In this document: one piece after another, positions 42,399 to 52,540 of the stretch
How positions within the stretch are numbered: the first letter of the stretch is position 1
How the letters are laid out: each line of letters starts with the position of its first letter
NCBI GenBank assembly: GCA_963724195.1
Contig: CAVRTQ010000022.1
Location: forward strand, 186,001 to 250,000
DNA from: Solirubrobacter sp963724195
GTDB taxonomy: Bacteria > Actinomycetota > Thermoleophilia > Solirubrobacterales > Solirubrobacteraceae
Length of the DNA: 64,000 nucleotides
Reading direction: 5' to 3'
Made by a program: the position numbers and the translations under genes
Notes under the pieces: model-generated
What the model was told of the DNA's origin: nothing
The model's input: the letters and a program-made list of their open reading frames with translations, nothing else
Databases searched by the model: none

Positions 42399-44160
42399 AT
42401 GCTGTCACGCGTAGCGAAGATCGCCGTATCGACCCTCGGGGCCTTGGCCCTGGTCCCCGCGGTCGCTTCCGCCCAGTGCCCCGAGGGGGCGCAGTGCGGC
42501 AAGGTGACCGTCCCGCTGGACCACACGGGTGTCACACCCGGAACGCTCGACCTCGCCTACGGCAAGCTCCCGGCCACGGGCACCCGGGCCGGCACGCTGG
42601 TGCTCCTGAGCGGCGGCCCCGGCCAGGCCGCTCTGCCAATCCTGAATGACTTCGCCGAGCTGATCGAGCCGCTGCGCTCGACGTACGACATCGTCGCCAT
42701 CGACCAGCGCGGCACGGGCGGCTCGGACCGTGTGGACTGCACGATCGAGGACGCCGACGACGTCGCCGCCTGCGCGACGACGCTCGGCGCCCGGCGCGCG
42801 CACTGGAGCACGCCCGAGACCGCGAAGGACCTCGAGAACCTGCGCGCCGCGCTCGGCGTCGACAAGCTCACGCTGTTCGGCGTCTCCTACGGGACGCAGG
42901 TCGCACAGGAGTACGTGCGCCGCTTCCCGGCGCAGACCGCCGCGATCATCCTGGACTCGCCGACGCCCGTCGACGGGCTCGACGGTGTGGACGTGCTGCG
43001 CACCTTCGGCACCCCGCGCGTGCTGAAGGAGGTCTGCTTCCCCGGCATCTGCAAGGAGACCGTGACCGACGCGTCCGAGGCGCTCGCCGCCGCGGTGGAG
43101 CGGCTCGGCGACGGGACCCTGCGGGGCACGCGGGTCACGGCCAGCGGGCGCGTGAGCACCGCGACCGTCTCGCAGTCCAACCTCTACTCGCTGATCACGC
43201 TCAGCGACCTCAACCCGCTCCTGCGGGCCGGGCTGCCGGCCGCGATCGCCTCGCTCGCCGCCGGTGACGCCGCGCCGCTCATCCACCTCGTCGAGGTCAC
43301 GCTGAGCGACTCGGACACCAGCAGCGGCGGCAGCGCGATCTCCCGCCTGCTGGCGACGTCGTGCATCGAGGCGCGCCTCCCGTGGACGCCGGACTCGCCG
43401 ATCGCGAGCCGTTCCGACGCGCTGAAGGCGTTCATCGCCGACGCGCACCGAGGCCTTCGCGCCGTTCGACCCGGAGGTCGTGCTCGGCAACTCGCTCGCC
43501 GAGCTGTGCGCGCAGTGGCCGCCGACGCCCAAGCCCGAGGGCGTGCCGTACGCCGGCCCGGACGTGCCGGTGCTGATCCTCGCCGGCCGCCAGGACCTGC
43601 GCACGCCGCTGGAGAGCGCCCGCCGCACGCAGGCGCAGTACCCGAACGCCAAGCTCGTCGCGGTGCGCTCGGCCGGCCACTCGGTGACCAGCACGGACTT
43701 CACCGGCTGCGCCGCCCGGAACGTCGTCACGTTCCTGCGCAGCGGGACCGTGCAGAACTGCTCGGCCATCAGCGCGCGTGACCGCGCCGCGCTTCCGGCC
43801 GGCCCGTTCATCCCGGCGTCGCTCTCGGACCTGCGCCCCACCGGCACGACCGGAAAGGCCGGCCAGACGTTCAGCGCCGTGCGCGTGACGCTCACGGGTA
43901 TCGCGTTCGACACCGCGGGCGTCTCGACCTCGCGCAGCTTCCGGCTGCCGGGGCTGCGGCGGGGCTACGTGACCGGCAAGGGCTCGACCCTGACCCTGCA
44001 CGGCGTCGAGTGGGTGCGCGGCGTGCGCGTCTCCGGCACGCTGCGCGGGCCCAGCGGGACGCTGACCGTGACGGGCTCGCAGGCCGCCGCGGGCACCGTT
44101 CGCTTCACCCGCACGACCGCGACCGGCACGCTCGGAGGCAAGTCGTTCACCGCGCGATGA
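42399..44160 (+). CDS. Secreted alpha/beta hydrolase, tripeptidyl aminopeptidase-like, one frame break
   Basis: About 586 residues after correction near 43450. Residues 1-26 are a signal peptide (STLGALALVPAVASA). The fold is that of the TAP/proline iminopeptidase group: LVLLSGGPGQAALPI with the oxyanion GGPG, YDIVAIDQRGTGGSD, the nucleophile elbow LFGVSYGTQVAQEY with Ser near 166, acid in LILAGRQDLRTPLE, and His in VRSAGHSVTSTD. A C-terminal beta domain of about 110 residues (FSAVRVTLTGIAFDTAGVST onward) is extra and of unknown role. ATG 42399. Probably an extracellular peptidase; the end overlaps the monooxygenase stop by 14 bases. Confidence 0.85.
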
Positions 44161-45519
44161 ACTCGGTGGGGTCGAAGACCCGCGTGCGCGCCTGGTACTC
44201 GCGCATGTAGCCCGGCCAGTTGGCGACGATGCGGCCGTCGGGGTCGCGGTACCACGAGTCGCACGCCGTCCAGGCGGTGCCGTTGAAACGCTGTTGGAGG
44301 TCGCGGTCCGATCGGGCCGCGACCTCTGGTCTGACCTCGACGACGCCGTGCGCGAGCGCCTGTCTGATGTAGGCCGCCTGGGCCTCGAGGTAGACGAGGA
44401 TCGAGCCGCCGCTGGTGTTCGTGTTCGGGCCGTACATCAGGTACAGGCTCGGAAAGCCCGGGACGGTGATCCCCAGGTGCGCGGACGGGCTGTCGGGCCA
44501 CAGCGCCCGTCCGCGGGCGGTGATCCGCATCGGGAGCATGAAGTCCGTGGTCCTGAAGCCGGTCGCGTAGATGACGCAGTCGACCTCGTGCCCGTTGACG
44601 GCGTTGCCGGTGAGCGTGACCGGGTCCGTGACGAGCGTGACGTCGGGGCGCGCCAGCGCGGGCAGGAAATGTGAGCTGAACAGCACGCGCTTGCAGCCGA
44701 ATGCATAGTCCGGCCAGATCTTGTCGCGGAGTCCGGGGTGGTCCCGCAACTGCCAGCGCATGAACGCGGCTGAGCGGGCGTGGCCGATCCGGCCGAGCGT
44801 CCGCGGGTGGCGGATGCCGGCGGTGAGCGTCTCGCCGTAGTGGAACACGAACGTGCGGCGGCCGGCCTGGAGTTTGGGGACGTGCCGGATGGCGGCTTTG
44901 ACGGCGCGCGGGTACGGGTGGTTCTTGCGCGGCAGGAACCAGTTGCCCGTGCGCTGGAAGACGACGAGCTGCTTGGTCTTGGGGGCGATCTCCGGGATGA
45001 ACTGCACCGCGCTCGCGCCCGTGCCGATCACCGCGACGCGCTTGCCGGTCAGGTCGTAGTCGTGGTCCCACTCGGCGGAGTGGAACGTGTGGCCCTCGAA
45101 GGTGCCCGGCAGGTTCGGCGTGTGCGGGCGATGGAGTTGGCCGGTGGCCACGATCAGCGCGTCGGCGGTGTAGGTGCGACCGTCGGTGGCTCGGAGGGTC
45201 CAGCCGTCGTCGTAGTCCGCCGTCGCGATCTCCGTGTTCAGCGTGGGCTTGATGCCGTACTTGGCGGCGAGCTCGCGGATGTAGGCGAGGATCTCGTCGC
45301 GCGGTGAGCACAGCCGCGGCCAGTGACGGCGCTGCTCGAACGAGAACGAGTACAGGTGGCTCGGGACGTCGCACGCCGCGCCCGGATAGTCGTTGAGCAG
45401 CCACGTGCCGCCGACGTCGTGCGCGCGGTCGATGAGGAACACGTCGTGCTCGCGCTGCAGCGCGATCGCCGCCGCGATCCCGCCGAACCCCGCCCCGATG
45501 ATCGCAGCAGACCCGCCAT
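44147..45519 (-). CDS. Flavin-containing monooxygenase, Baeyer-Villiger type, frame break near the start
   Basis: About 457 residues. FAD motif AIIGAGFGGIAAAIALQ is at the N-terminus; it lies in the main frame, but the only nearby ATG (45519, MAGLL) is one base out of frame, so a break near 45510 is assumed. Otherwise translation would start at GTG 45442 and lose the FAD strand. The Baeyer-Villiger fingerprint FEGHTFHSAEWDH (F-x-G-x3-H-x3-W) is near residue 155, and the NADP motif VAVIGTGASAVQF near 178. GTWLLNDYPGAACDVPSHLY is the usual substrate-side motif. It uses NADPH and oxygen to oxidise ketones or heteroatoms; substrate unknown. It starts 75 bases from the divergent aminotransferase. 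Confidence 0.85.
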
Positions 45520-45594
45520 AGGCCGGGATATCCGTACCAGGTTCCGCCTTCCCCGGGAGTACGCTCGCGCTGTCCCTCTAGGAGGTGTTGCCGC

Positions 45595-46956
45595 ATGGCC
45601 ACGACGCTCCCGGCGTCCACGCGTATCGCCGATCTGATGGACCGCGAGCGTGCCCGGCTGCGCGAGCGCACCGCCCGGTCGGGTGAGTTCTTCGCGCGCG
45701 CCTCGGCCGTGATGCCCGGCGGCGTTCCCTCCCAGTTCCAGAAGAGCGACCCGTGGCCGACGTACCTGTCACACGGGTCGGGCGCGTCCGTCTGGGACGT
45801 GGACGGCAACCACTACACGGACTTCCACAACGGGTTCGGCGTGATGTGCGTCGGGCACGCGAACCCGGTCATCGCCGCCGCCGTGAGCGAACGGATGGCG
45901 CTGGGCACGCACTTCGCCGCGCCGACCGAGGGCTCGATCGTCGTGGCCGAGGAGCTGCGCCGGCGCTGGGGGCTGCCCGCGTGGCGCTTCACCAACTCCG
46001 GCACCGAGTCGACCATGGACGCCGTGCATCTCGCGCGCGGCGCGACGGGGCGCGACGTGATGGTCAAGATCGAGGGCACCTACCACGGGCACCACGACGC
46101 CGTGATGGTGTCGGTCAAGCCGCCGCCCGAGCTGATGGGGCCGCGGGAGGCGCCGGTCGCCGTGCCCTACGGCGAGGGCTTCGCGCGCGGGACCGCCGAG
46201 GCCACGCGCGTCGTGCCGTTCAACGACGCGGATGCGCTTGTCGCCGCGTTGGACGAGACCGTCGCCGGGGTGATCCTGGAGCCGGCGATGATGAACGTGA
46301 ACATCGTGCCGCCGGAGCCGGGCTACCTGGAGGCGGTGCGCGCCGCGTGTGATGAAGCCGGCGTCGTGTTGATCTTCGACGAGGTCAAGACCGGCGCCGC
46401 GGTCGCCGCCGGGGGCGCGACCGAGCTCTACGGCGTCGTGCCCGACGTCGTGTGCCTGGCCAAGGCGATGTGCGGCGGGCTGCCGGGCGGCGCCGTGGGC
46501 ATGACCGCCGAGCTGGGGTCGCTGGTCGCCGAGGGCCGCGTCAAGCAGCAGGGCACGTTCAACGGCAACCCGCTCACCATGGCCGCCGCGGAAGCCACGC
46601 TCCTGCACGTGCTGACCGACGACGCCTACGCGTCACTGCACGCGCTGAACGAGCGGCTGATGGGCGAGTGCGAGCGCGTGATCGCGGAGTTCGAGCTTCC
46701 CGCCCACACGGTCGGCATGGGCTCCAAGGGCTGCGTGGTCATGTCCACCGAGCCGGTTCTGGAGTACCGCGACTACCTGACCAAGATCCACCACGAGCTC
46801 ACCGACCTCGCCTGGCTCTTCCACATGAACCGCGGCGTCTTCATGACGCCCGGCCAGGACGAGGAGTGGACGCTCTCGGTCATGCACACCGAGGCCGACC
46901 TCCAGCGCTACATCGACGCCTTCGAGACCTTCGCCCGCGAGGTGACGGAGGGCTAG
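45595..46956 (+). CDS. Class III aminotransferase, glutamate-1-semialdehyde aminomutase-like
   Basis: A 453-residue PLP enzyme. VMPGGVPSQFQKSDPWPTYL is a GSA-aminomutase-like start, WDVDGNHYTDFHNGFGVMCV the dimer segment, TNSGTESTMDAVHLAR the phosphate-binding region, IEGTYHGHHD the GSAM-type motif near residue 155, LIFDEVKTGAAVAAGG the cofactor Asp near 265, and VCLAKAMCGGLPGGAVGMT the PLP Lys near 290. Frame intact; AGGAGGTG lies 8 bases before ATG 45595. Extra length and sequence suggest a catabolic or specialised aminotransferase rather than HemL of tetrapyrrole synthesis; this is my judgement. Divergent from the monooxygenase, with which it could share a pathway. Confidence 0.88.
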   Translation: MATTLPASTRIADLMDRERARLRERTARSGEFFARASAVMPGGVPSQFQKSDPWPTYLSHGSGASVWDVDGNHYTDFHNGFGVMCVGHANPVIAAAVSERMALGTHFAAPTEGSIVVAEELRRRWGLPAWRFTNSGTESTMDAVHLARGATGRDVMVKIEGTYHGHHDAVMVSVKPPPELMGPREAPVAVPYGEGFARGTAEATRVVPFNDADALVAALDETVAGVILEPAMMNVNIVPPEPGYLEAVRAACDEAGVVLIFDEVKTGAAVAAGGATELYGVVPDVVCLAKAMCGGLPGGAVGMTAELGSLVAEGRVKQQGTFNGNPLTMAAAEATLLHVLTDDAYASLHALNERLMGECERVIAEFELPAHTVGMGSKGCVVMSTEPVLEYRDYLTKIHHELTDLAWLFHMNRGVFMTPGQDEEWTLSVMHTEADLQRYIDAFETFAREVTEG

Positions 46957-47060
46957 GCGCCGCGAAGCAGCAACGAAAGCGCGACGAGCTCCCGCTGCGA
47001 CGAGCTGGAGGTCACGGCGGGACGGGCGGCGGGGGTGATCTTGTGCGAGGTGGAGGTCAT
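46953..47060 (-). CDS. Possible small peptide gene
   Basis: A 35-codon frame (MTSTSHKITPAARPAVTSSS to LLLRGA) antisense to the space after the aminotransferase, with GGGGACA seven bases before ATG 47060 and its stop overlapping the aminotransferase stop by 4 bases. No homology is recognised. It may be chance: it is short and in a GC-rich spacer. Confidence 0.2.
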   Translation of the reverse strand: MTSTSHKITPAARPAVTSSSSQRELVALSLLLRGA

Positions 47061-47190
47061 GGCGTGTCCCCATGGTTGCGCCCCAACCCCCGTCTGTGGA
47101 TCACTCGTGGGGCTGAATGTTGCACCCCCGTCGCACTTCCGTAACGAACGCGTCTTGTTCCGCGCGTGGGTTCTGCGCGATCGTCTCGGC

Positions 47191-48128
47191 ATGCGAGGCG
47201 ATCCGTCACTTGGTCGGCCCCAGCGCGATCAACTGACGGATCGTGCCGATCTCGCCGTCGCCCGGCTCGCCGCTGGATCATGGGGTGTGGTGTCGACCGC
47301 GGAGTTGCGCGCGTGCGGGTTGTCGAAGGATGCGATTCTCGTCCGGGTGCGGCGCGGGCACCTGCATCCCCTTTACCGGGGTGTTTACGCCGTGGGCCAC
47401 GCGAACGTCTGCACGGAAGGGCGCTGGCTCGCGGCTGTCAAAGCCTGCGGCGAGTACGCCGCCCTGAGCCACTACGCCGCAGCCTGTCATCACCGCTGGC
47501 TCAAATGGGACGGACGCCCGATCGACGTCACCTGCATCAGCCGCCGCCGGCATCCCCGGATCAGAGCCCACGAGACCACCAAGCTCGAACGCATCATCGT
47601 GCGACGCATCGTCCCGTCACCCCGCGCCTGCGCACCATCATCGACCTCGCCCGCACCGAACCCGAACACGTCGTCAAACGCGCCCTCCGCACGGCCAAGT
47701 TCTCCGAGGCCGAACTCGAGCGCCTGCCCCAAACCGGCGTCCTCGGCCGGATCATCGCCCTCAGCACCGCCCCGACCGCCAGCGGCAACGAAGACGTCGT
47801 CCTGGACCTCGTCCTCAAGGCCGGCTTCGCCCACCCCCTCGTCAACACCCCCTACCCGAACTCCAACTACATCCCCGACCTCTGGTGGCCCGCGGCCGGC
47901 CTCCTCGTCGAAGTCGACAGCCGCGAATGGCACGAGGACCCGATCGCCCAACGCGACGACCTCGACCGCCAAGCCTGGCTCGAAGCCCAAGGCGAACGCG
48001 TGCTCAGAACCACCAAGCCGCAGGTGCTCCGCGACCCGGAGCAGTTCTTCCAACGCCTCAGAGCCGCCGGAGCGCCCGTGGCGGGGACCACGAGGTGCCG
48101 TTCCGCCCCACCGACCAGCGACTGGTGA
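47191..48128 (+). CDS. AbiEi-antitoxin-domain / DUF559 endonuclease-like protein, one frame break
   Basis: About 312 residues after correction near 47615. The N-terminal winged helix matches the AbiEi antitoxin N-domain: LAAGSWGVVSTAELRACGLS, DAILVRVRRGHLHPLYRGVY and AVGHANVCTEGRWLAAVKAC. The C-terminal half is a DUF559/Vsr-like nuclease fold (RTIIDLARTEPEHVVKRALR, then NYIPDLWWPAAGLLVEVDSR with PD-x-E/D-like residues D-L-W and E-V-D, and HEDPIAQRDDLDRQAWLEA). No AbiEii toxin gene is beside it. In actinobacteria such fused proteins are common and unlinked to phage loci, so a defence role is not implied. ATG 47191. Confidence 0.75.
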
Positions 48129-48131
48129 GCG

Positions 48132-49886
48132 TCAGAACGAGCGGCTGGCGCTGTAGCCGCACTGCGCGCTCGCGGGCGGCAGGTTGAGCGAGACCGCCTC
48201 GTCGCCCGCCGCCCGCAAGCCCAGCACGCGTGTGTCCGGGAGGTACGCGATCCACGCGTCCTCGTCGGCCAGCGGGATGCGCGTCGCGCGCACGACGCCG
48301 CCGCCCTCCAGCAGCACCTCCGGCAGCCGCTGCTCGTCCGCGATGCGCCCGTAGGCGATCGCGGCCCGCGGCGCGCAGGTGACCACGATCGTCGCGCTGT
48401 AGCGCCGGATCGGACCGTCGATCGGCGTGCCGGGATTGCGCACGGTGCAGTAGCGCGGCGCCGGGCCGGGGAGCGCCGTCACGCACGGCTCGTCCCCTTC
48501 GCGCCGGATGAGCTGCAGCCCGATACCGCCGCGCTCGACGAGCACGCGGCTCGTCTGTCGTGGGCGCGGGACGCCGCGGTCGCTGATGCCGATCACCGTG
48601 CCCGCCGCGTTGCGCACGATCGCGCCGACGACTTCCGCCTCAGCGGGCACGCGCGCGATGAAGAAGCGCACCTTGGTCGCCCACATGCCGGCGTACGCGC
48701 CCGGCGTCGCGCGGACGGTGACGGGCGCGCCGCGCGAGAGCCGGAGCGTGATGCGGTCGGCGTCGCGGCTCAACGCGCCACCGACGAGCTCGCCGTCGCG
48801 CAGGAGCCGCGGCCGGTCGGAGTCCACGGGTGGCGGCGCACACGTGTGCGCGGGCAGCGTCCGCAGCCCCACGCACAGCCGCTCACCCTGGTCGCCGGCG
48901 ACGAGCTCGCCCGCGACGGCGACCGCGGGCGGCGCGAGCGACCGGCACGAGCGGCGCGCTGACGTCGTCGTCACCGCGGTCCTCGCCCGCGCACGGCTGG
49001 CCGCCGGGCGCGAGACCGATCGTCGCGCGTGCGACCTCCTGCCCGCTCGCATCGACCGCCGCCGCGGCCACGACGGCCTCGGCCGCCGGCACCTCCGCCG
49101 CGACCGCCCGGCGCCCGCCGAACACCGCCGGCAGGTCGCGCGCCGGCAACACCAATTCGCTGCCGCCCCCGAGCGTGAGCCGCACGCCCGCCACCCCCGC
49201 CGCGACGACCGCGCCGACGAAGTTCGGACCATCGCAGTTGCCCCTGACGATGACCCCGTTCTCGCTGTCGTAGTCGCAGAACCCGTTGCCCCCGATGCTC
49301 GTGGTCACGTGCACGCACGCGTGGTTCACGAGCCGGTCGGGCTGGTCCGGCGACGCCTCGAGCCGCACCTCCGTGTTCGCGGTCACCCCCGCGTCGCGGT
49401 CGCCGATCAGCTGGACCTGGTTGGCGAAGATGTCGATGTAGCCCGCCGGCCCGCCGTCGATCCCGAGCAGCTCCCCGCGCGCCCCGTAGAAGCGGATGAA
49501 CTTCGCGGTCGGCGGTGACGCGCGGCAGGATCACGAACCGGGCCGTGAAGCCACGCTTACCGAACGTCGGCACGCGCTGGCGGCGACCGTTGGCGTACTC
49601 GATCTCGGCGGTGCGGATCGAGCCTGCGATCGCCGCCGCGTAGTTGTTCCAGCCCACGTCCGGGTTGATGCTCACGGGCCGGTGCGGTGAGCGGGGGATG
49701 CGCCCGCACTGCGTGCCCTGGTAGCGGCGCTCCCGCCGCAGCGTCATGCAGACCTGGTTGCCGCGCTCCTCGGCGTGCAGCGTGAACCCGCGGTACTTCG
49801 CCACCGTCGTCTCCTTCGCCTGCGCGGGCGCCGCCCACGCGAGGAGCAACGACGGCGACGAGCAGCGCGCGGGACACGCTCACCAC
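48132..49886 (-). CDS. Secreted protein of unknown function, several frame breaks
   Basis: About 584 residues after correction. GTG 49886 or 49883 starts a signal peptide that crosses a break near 49845 (VSRALLVAVV, then LLLAWAAPAQAKE). The mature part is beta-rich with scattered Cys: VCMTLRRERRYQGTQCGRIP, NNYAAAIAGSIRTAEIEYAN, a break near 49515, HVTTSIGGNGFCDYDSENGV, LTLGGGSELVLPARDLPAVF, a break near 48940, GERLCVGLRTLPAHTC, and VRFFIARVPAEAEVVGAIVR to a C-terminal YSASRSF. Two halves share a similar theme (Cys-containing opening, then a sheet), suggesting repeated domains. No family recognised. It probably sits outside the cell. Genes on both sides are unrelated. Confidence 0.65.
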
Positions 49887-49905
49887 CGTACGGATCGCCG
49901 AGCGC

Positions 49906-50386
49906 TCACGCGACGGTTGCGCCCGCGGCCGCCTCCAGCCCGGCGATGTCGAGCTTGCGCATGCCGAACATGGCCTGCGCGGTCCGCGCCGCGGCCTCCG
50001 GGTCGCCCGTGTAGAAGCGGTTCATGTGCGCGGGCCTGACCTGCCACGACAGCCCGAAGCGGTCCTTGCACCAGCCGCACACGCCCTCCTCCCCGCCGTC
50101 GGTCAGGAGCGCCCAGTAGCGGTCGATCTCGTCCTGGTCGACGCACTCGATCGCCAACGAGATCGCTTCGGTGAACGAGAACTGCGGCCCGCCGTTGATG
50201 GCCGTGAACCGCTGCCCGAGCATCTCCCACTCGACGACCATCGGCGTCCCCGCCGTTGTCCGTGCCCGCGGGATAGTCCGCGACGCTGACGATCCGCGAG
50301 TCCTCGAAGATCGAGCAGTAGAACTCCGCGGCCTCGACGGCCTGCGTGTCGAACCAGAGGCTGGTGGTGATGCGCTGTGTGCTCAT
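49906..50386 (-). CDS. PhnB-like VOC protein (3-demethylubiquinone methyltransferase-like fold), one frame break
   Basis: About 160 residues after correction near 50253. RITTSLWFDTQAVEAAEFYC and SIFEDSRIVSVADYP open the fold. After the break come MVVEWEMLGQRFTAINGGPQ, FSFTEAISLAIECVDQDEID, CGWCKDRFGLSWQV and a PhnB-type C-terminal helix ARTAQAMFGMRKLDIAGLEA. The blocks FWFD, GGP-F-F and GWC-D-G-SWQ are the hallmark of PhnB/YjdN proteins. The catalytic role is unknown; some relatives are annotated as methyltransferases without proof. ATG 50386. A methyltransferase gene lies 31 bases upstream on the same strand. Confidence 0.82.
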
Positions 50387-50417
50387 GCCCGATGAAACGT
50401 CACGAGCGTCGGCGAAC

Positions 50418-51041
50418 TCATCGGCGCGCACTGCCGAGCAGATACGACAGGCGCGGTTCGACCGCCGCCGAGCGGAACTCGATCCGTTCGCAGCGCTCGA
50501 TCTCGAACCCCGCCGCGGCGATCGCGCCCGCCGTGTCGCGGGCGAGATGGCAGCCCGCGGCGAGCTTCGGCCACAACCCGGTCGCATCCGCCGCACGGAA
50601 CAACCCGCGCTTGGGGTGCCGCTGCGGGATCACGTGCTCGTAGAAGCGCAGCTCGCCGCCCGGCCGCAGCACCCGCCGGATCTCCGCGAGCGCCCGCCCC
50701 TGGTCCGGCACGCTGCAGAGCACGAGGCTGACGACCGCCGCGTCGAGCTCGCCGTCCGCGAACGGCAGGTCCTCCGCGACGCCGTCGAGCACGCGCACCG
50801 GCACAGCCGCCGCCGCGCCTTCGGCGAGCGCCCGCAGCGTCGGCTCCGGCTCGATCGCGACCACCTCGGTCACGCCAGGCGGATAGTGCACGAAGTTGCG
50901 CCCGTTCCCCGCGCCGACCTCGACGACCCGTCCGGCGAGCCCTTCGACCAGCCGCCGCCGATGCCCCGCCGCGCCGCGCTCATCGGCCCGCGCCGCCACC
51001 GCCGGATACACACGCGCGAACCGTGGATGCTCGGCCGCCAT
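50418..51041 (-). CDS. Class I SAM-dependent methyltransferase
   Basis: A 207-residue Rossmann methyltransferase. Motif I VVEVGAGNGRNFVHYPPG is near residue 40, acidic end of strand 2 VVAIEPEP near 62, motif post-II EDLPFADGELDAAVVSLVLC near 90, and LRPGGELRFYEHVI near 127. The profile is that of UbiE/Methyltransf_11 small-molecule enzymes. The C-terminal lid segment ATGLWPKLAAGCHLARDTAG is typical of methyltransferases acting on lipids or quinones. ATG 51041. The upstream space shared with the purine permease gene contains TCCGACCGGCGGTC at 51066. Substrate unknown. Confidence 0.88.
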   Translation of the reverse strand: MAAEHPRFARVYPAVAARADERGAAGHRRRLVEGLAGRVVEVGAGNGRNFVHYPPGVTEVVAIEPEPTLRALAEGAAAAVPVRVLDGVAEDLPFADGELDAAVVSLVLCSVPDQGRALAEIRRVLRPGGELRFYEHVIPQRHPKRGLFRAADATGLWPKLAAGCHLARDTAGAIAAAGFEIERCERIEFRSAAVEPRLSYLLGSARR

Positions 51042-51065
51042 CGCGCGGAACGCTAGCGAGAAAGA

Positions 51066-51079
51066 TCCGACCGGCGGTC
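51066..51079. promoter_or_regulatory. Partial copy of the narK TetR operator before the permease gene
   Basis: TCCGACCGGCGGTC matches the first 14 bases of the 17-base palindrome at 11861-11877 exactly. It lies 41 bases before the permease ATG and 24 bases before the methyltransferase start. May bind the same regulator; the lost last three bases weaken one half-site. Confidence 0.35.
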
Positions 51080-51119
51080 CATGCCGCTGCCGCCGGATCC
51101 CGGTGTAGCGTCCCGCGGC

Positions 51120-52486
51120 ATGTCACTGCTCGAGCGCCGGTTCCAGATCCGCGAACGCGGCTCGACGGTCAGAACCGAGGTGCTGGGCGGCCTCGTGACG
51201 TTCCTGACGATGGCCTACATCGTCGTCGTCAACCCGGCGATCCTCAGTGCCGCGGACATGCCGGTCGCGGCGGTGACGGTCGCGACCGCGCTCGGCGCCG
51301 CGCTGTTCACGCTGATCATGGGGCTGGCGACGAACCTGCCGTTCGCGCTCGCCGCGGGCCTCGGGATCAACGCGGTCGTGGCGTTCCAGATCGTCGGACC
51401 GGGTGTGCCGTGGCAGGTCGGCGATGGCCTGTGTCGTGATCGAGGGCGTGATCGCGATCGTGCTCGTCCTCGCGGGTCTGCGCGAGGCGATCATGCGCGC
51501 GATCCCGCACGAGATCAAGCTGTCGATCGGCGTCGGCATCGGCCTGTTCATCACGCTCGTCGGGCTCCGCGACGCCGGCATCACGATCAACAACCCGGCG
51601 ACGGGCATCAGCCTGGGCGACGTCACCGCCGGCCCGCCGCTGATCGCGCTCGCCGGCCTGCTGACGATGATCGTCCTTGTCGGCGCGCAACGTCAAAGGC
51701 TCGATCCTGATCGGCATCGCCGTCTCGACGGTCCTCGGCCTGATCTTCGGGGTGCTCGAGCCCCCGGAGAGCTACGCGCCGTCGATCCCGAACAGCAGCG
51801 ACTTCTCGACCATCGGCGACGCGCTCCATCCCGACAACCTGATCGACGCGCTCACGTGGGCGTTGGTCCCCTTGATCTTCGTGCTGTTCGTGACCGACTT
51901 CTTCGACACGATCGGAACGGCGGTCGCGGTCAGCAGCGCGGGTGGGATGCTGGACGAGAACGGTCAGCCGCCGCGGCTGAAGCGCCTCCTGCTCGTGGAC
52001 TCGTTCGCGGCGGCCGGTGGCGGCGTGCTCGGCACCTCGTCCAACACCACGTACGTGGAGTCGGGGGCGGGCGTGGCCGAGGGCGCGCGCACGGGCCTCG
52101 CGTCCGTCGTCACCGCCGGTTGCTTCTTGCTGACGATCTTCTTCGTCCCGATCATCGCCGTGGTCGCGCAGACGGTGTTGCTCGGCGAGCAGGAGACCCA
52201 CCCAGCCGTCGCGCCCGCGCTGATCATGATCGGCTACCTGATGATCCGGCTGGTCGCGGACGTGGACTGGAACCGCCCGGAGGCCGCGATCCCCGCGTTC
52301 TTCGTGATTGCGGGCGTGCCGCTGACGTTCTCGATCGCGGCCGGCATCGGCTTCGGCATCCTGAGCTACGTCGCGGTGATGGTGGCCACGGGCCGCGCCG
52401 GCAAGGTGCACCCGCTGATGTGGGCGCTCGTGCCGCTGTTCGTCGCCTTCTTCTGCTCGAGCTGGCTTTCGGAGCACGTCTTCTAA
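51120..52486 (+). CDS. NCS2-family nucleobase permease, AzgA type, two frame breaks
   Basis: About 455 residues after corrections near 51420 and 51680. It is an integral membrane protein with about 12-14 helices and the NCS2/AzgA blocks: TEVLGGLVTFLTMAYIVVVN, NLPFALAAGLGINAVVAF, MACVVIEGVIAIVLVLAGLR, IPHEIKLSIGVGIGLFITLV, FVTDFFDTIGTAVAVSSAGG, and the GTSSNTTYVESGAGVAEGAR motif (typically G-T-S-x-x-T-x-Y-I-E-S), followed by PALIMIGYLM. AzgA proteins import adenine, guanine or hypoxanthine with protons. ATG 51120. With the narK-like operator before it, nitrogen-source control is a hypothesis. The kinase gene follows 54 bases later. Confidence 0.88.
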
Positions 52487-52540
52487 CCAAGGGCTCGCCC
52501 AGCGTTGCGCCGCAGGCGAGCGGCTGATAGACCGCGAGGC

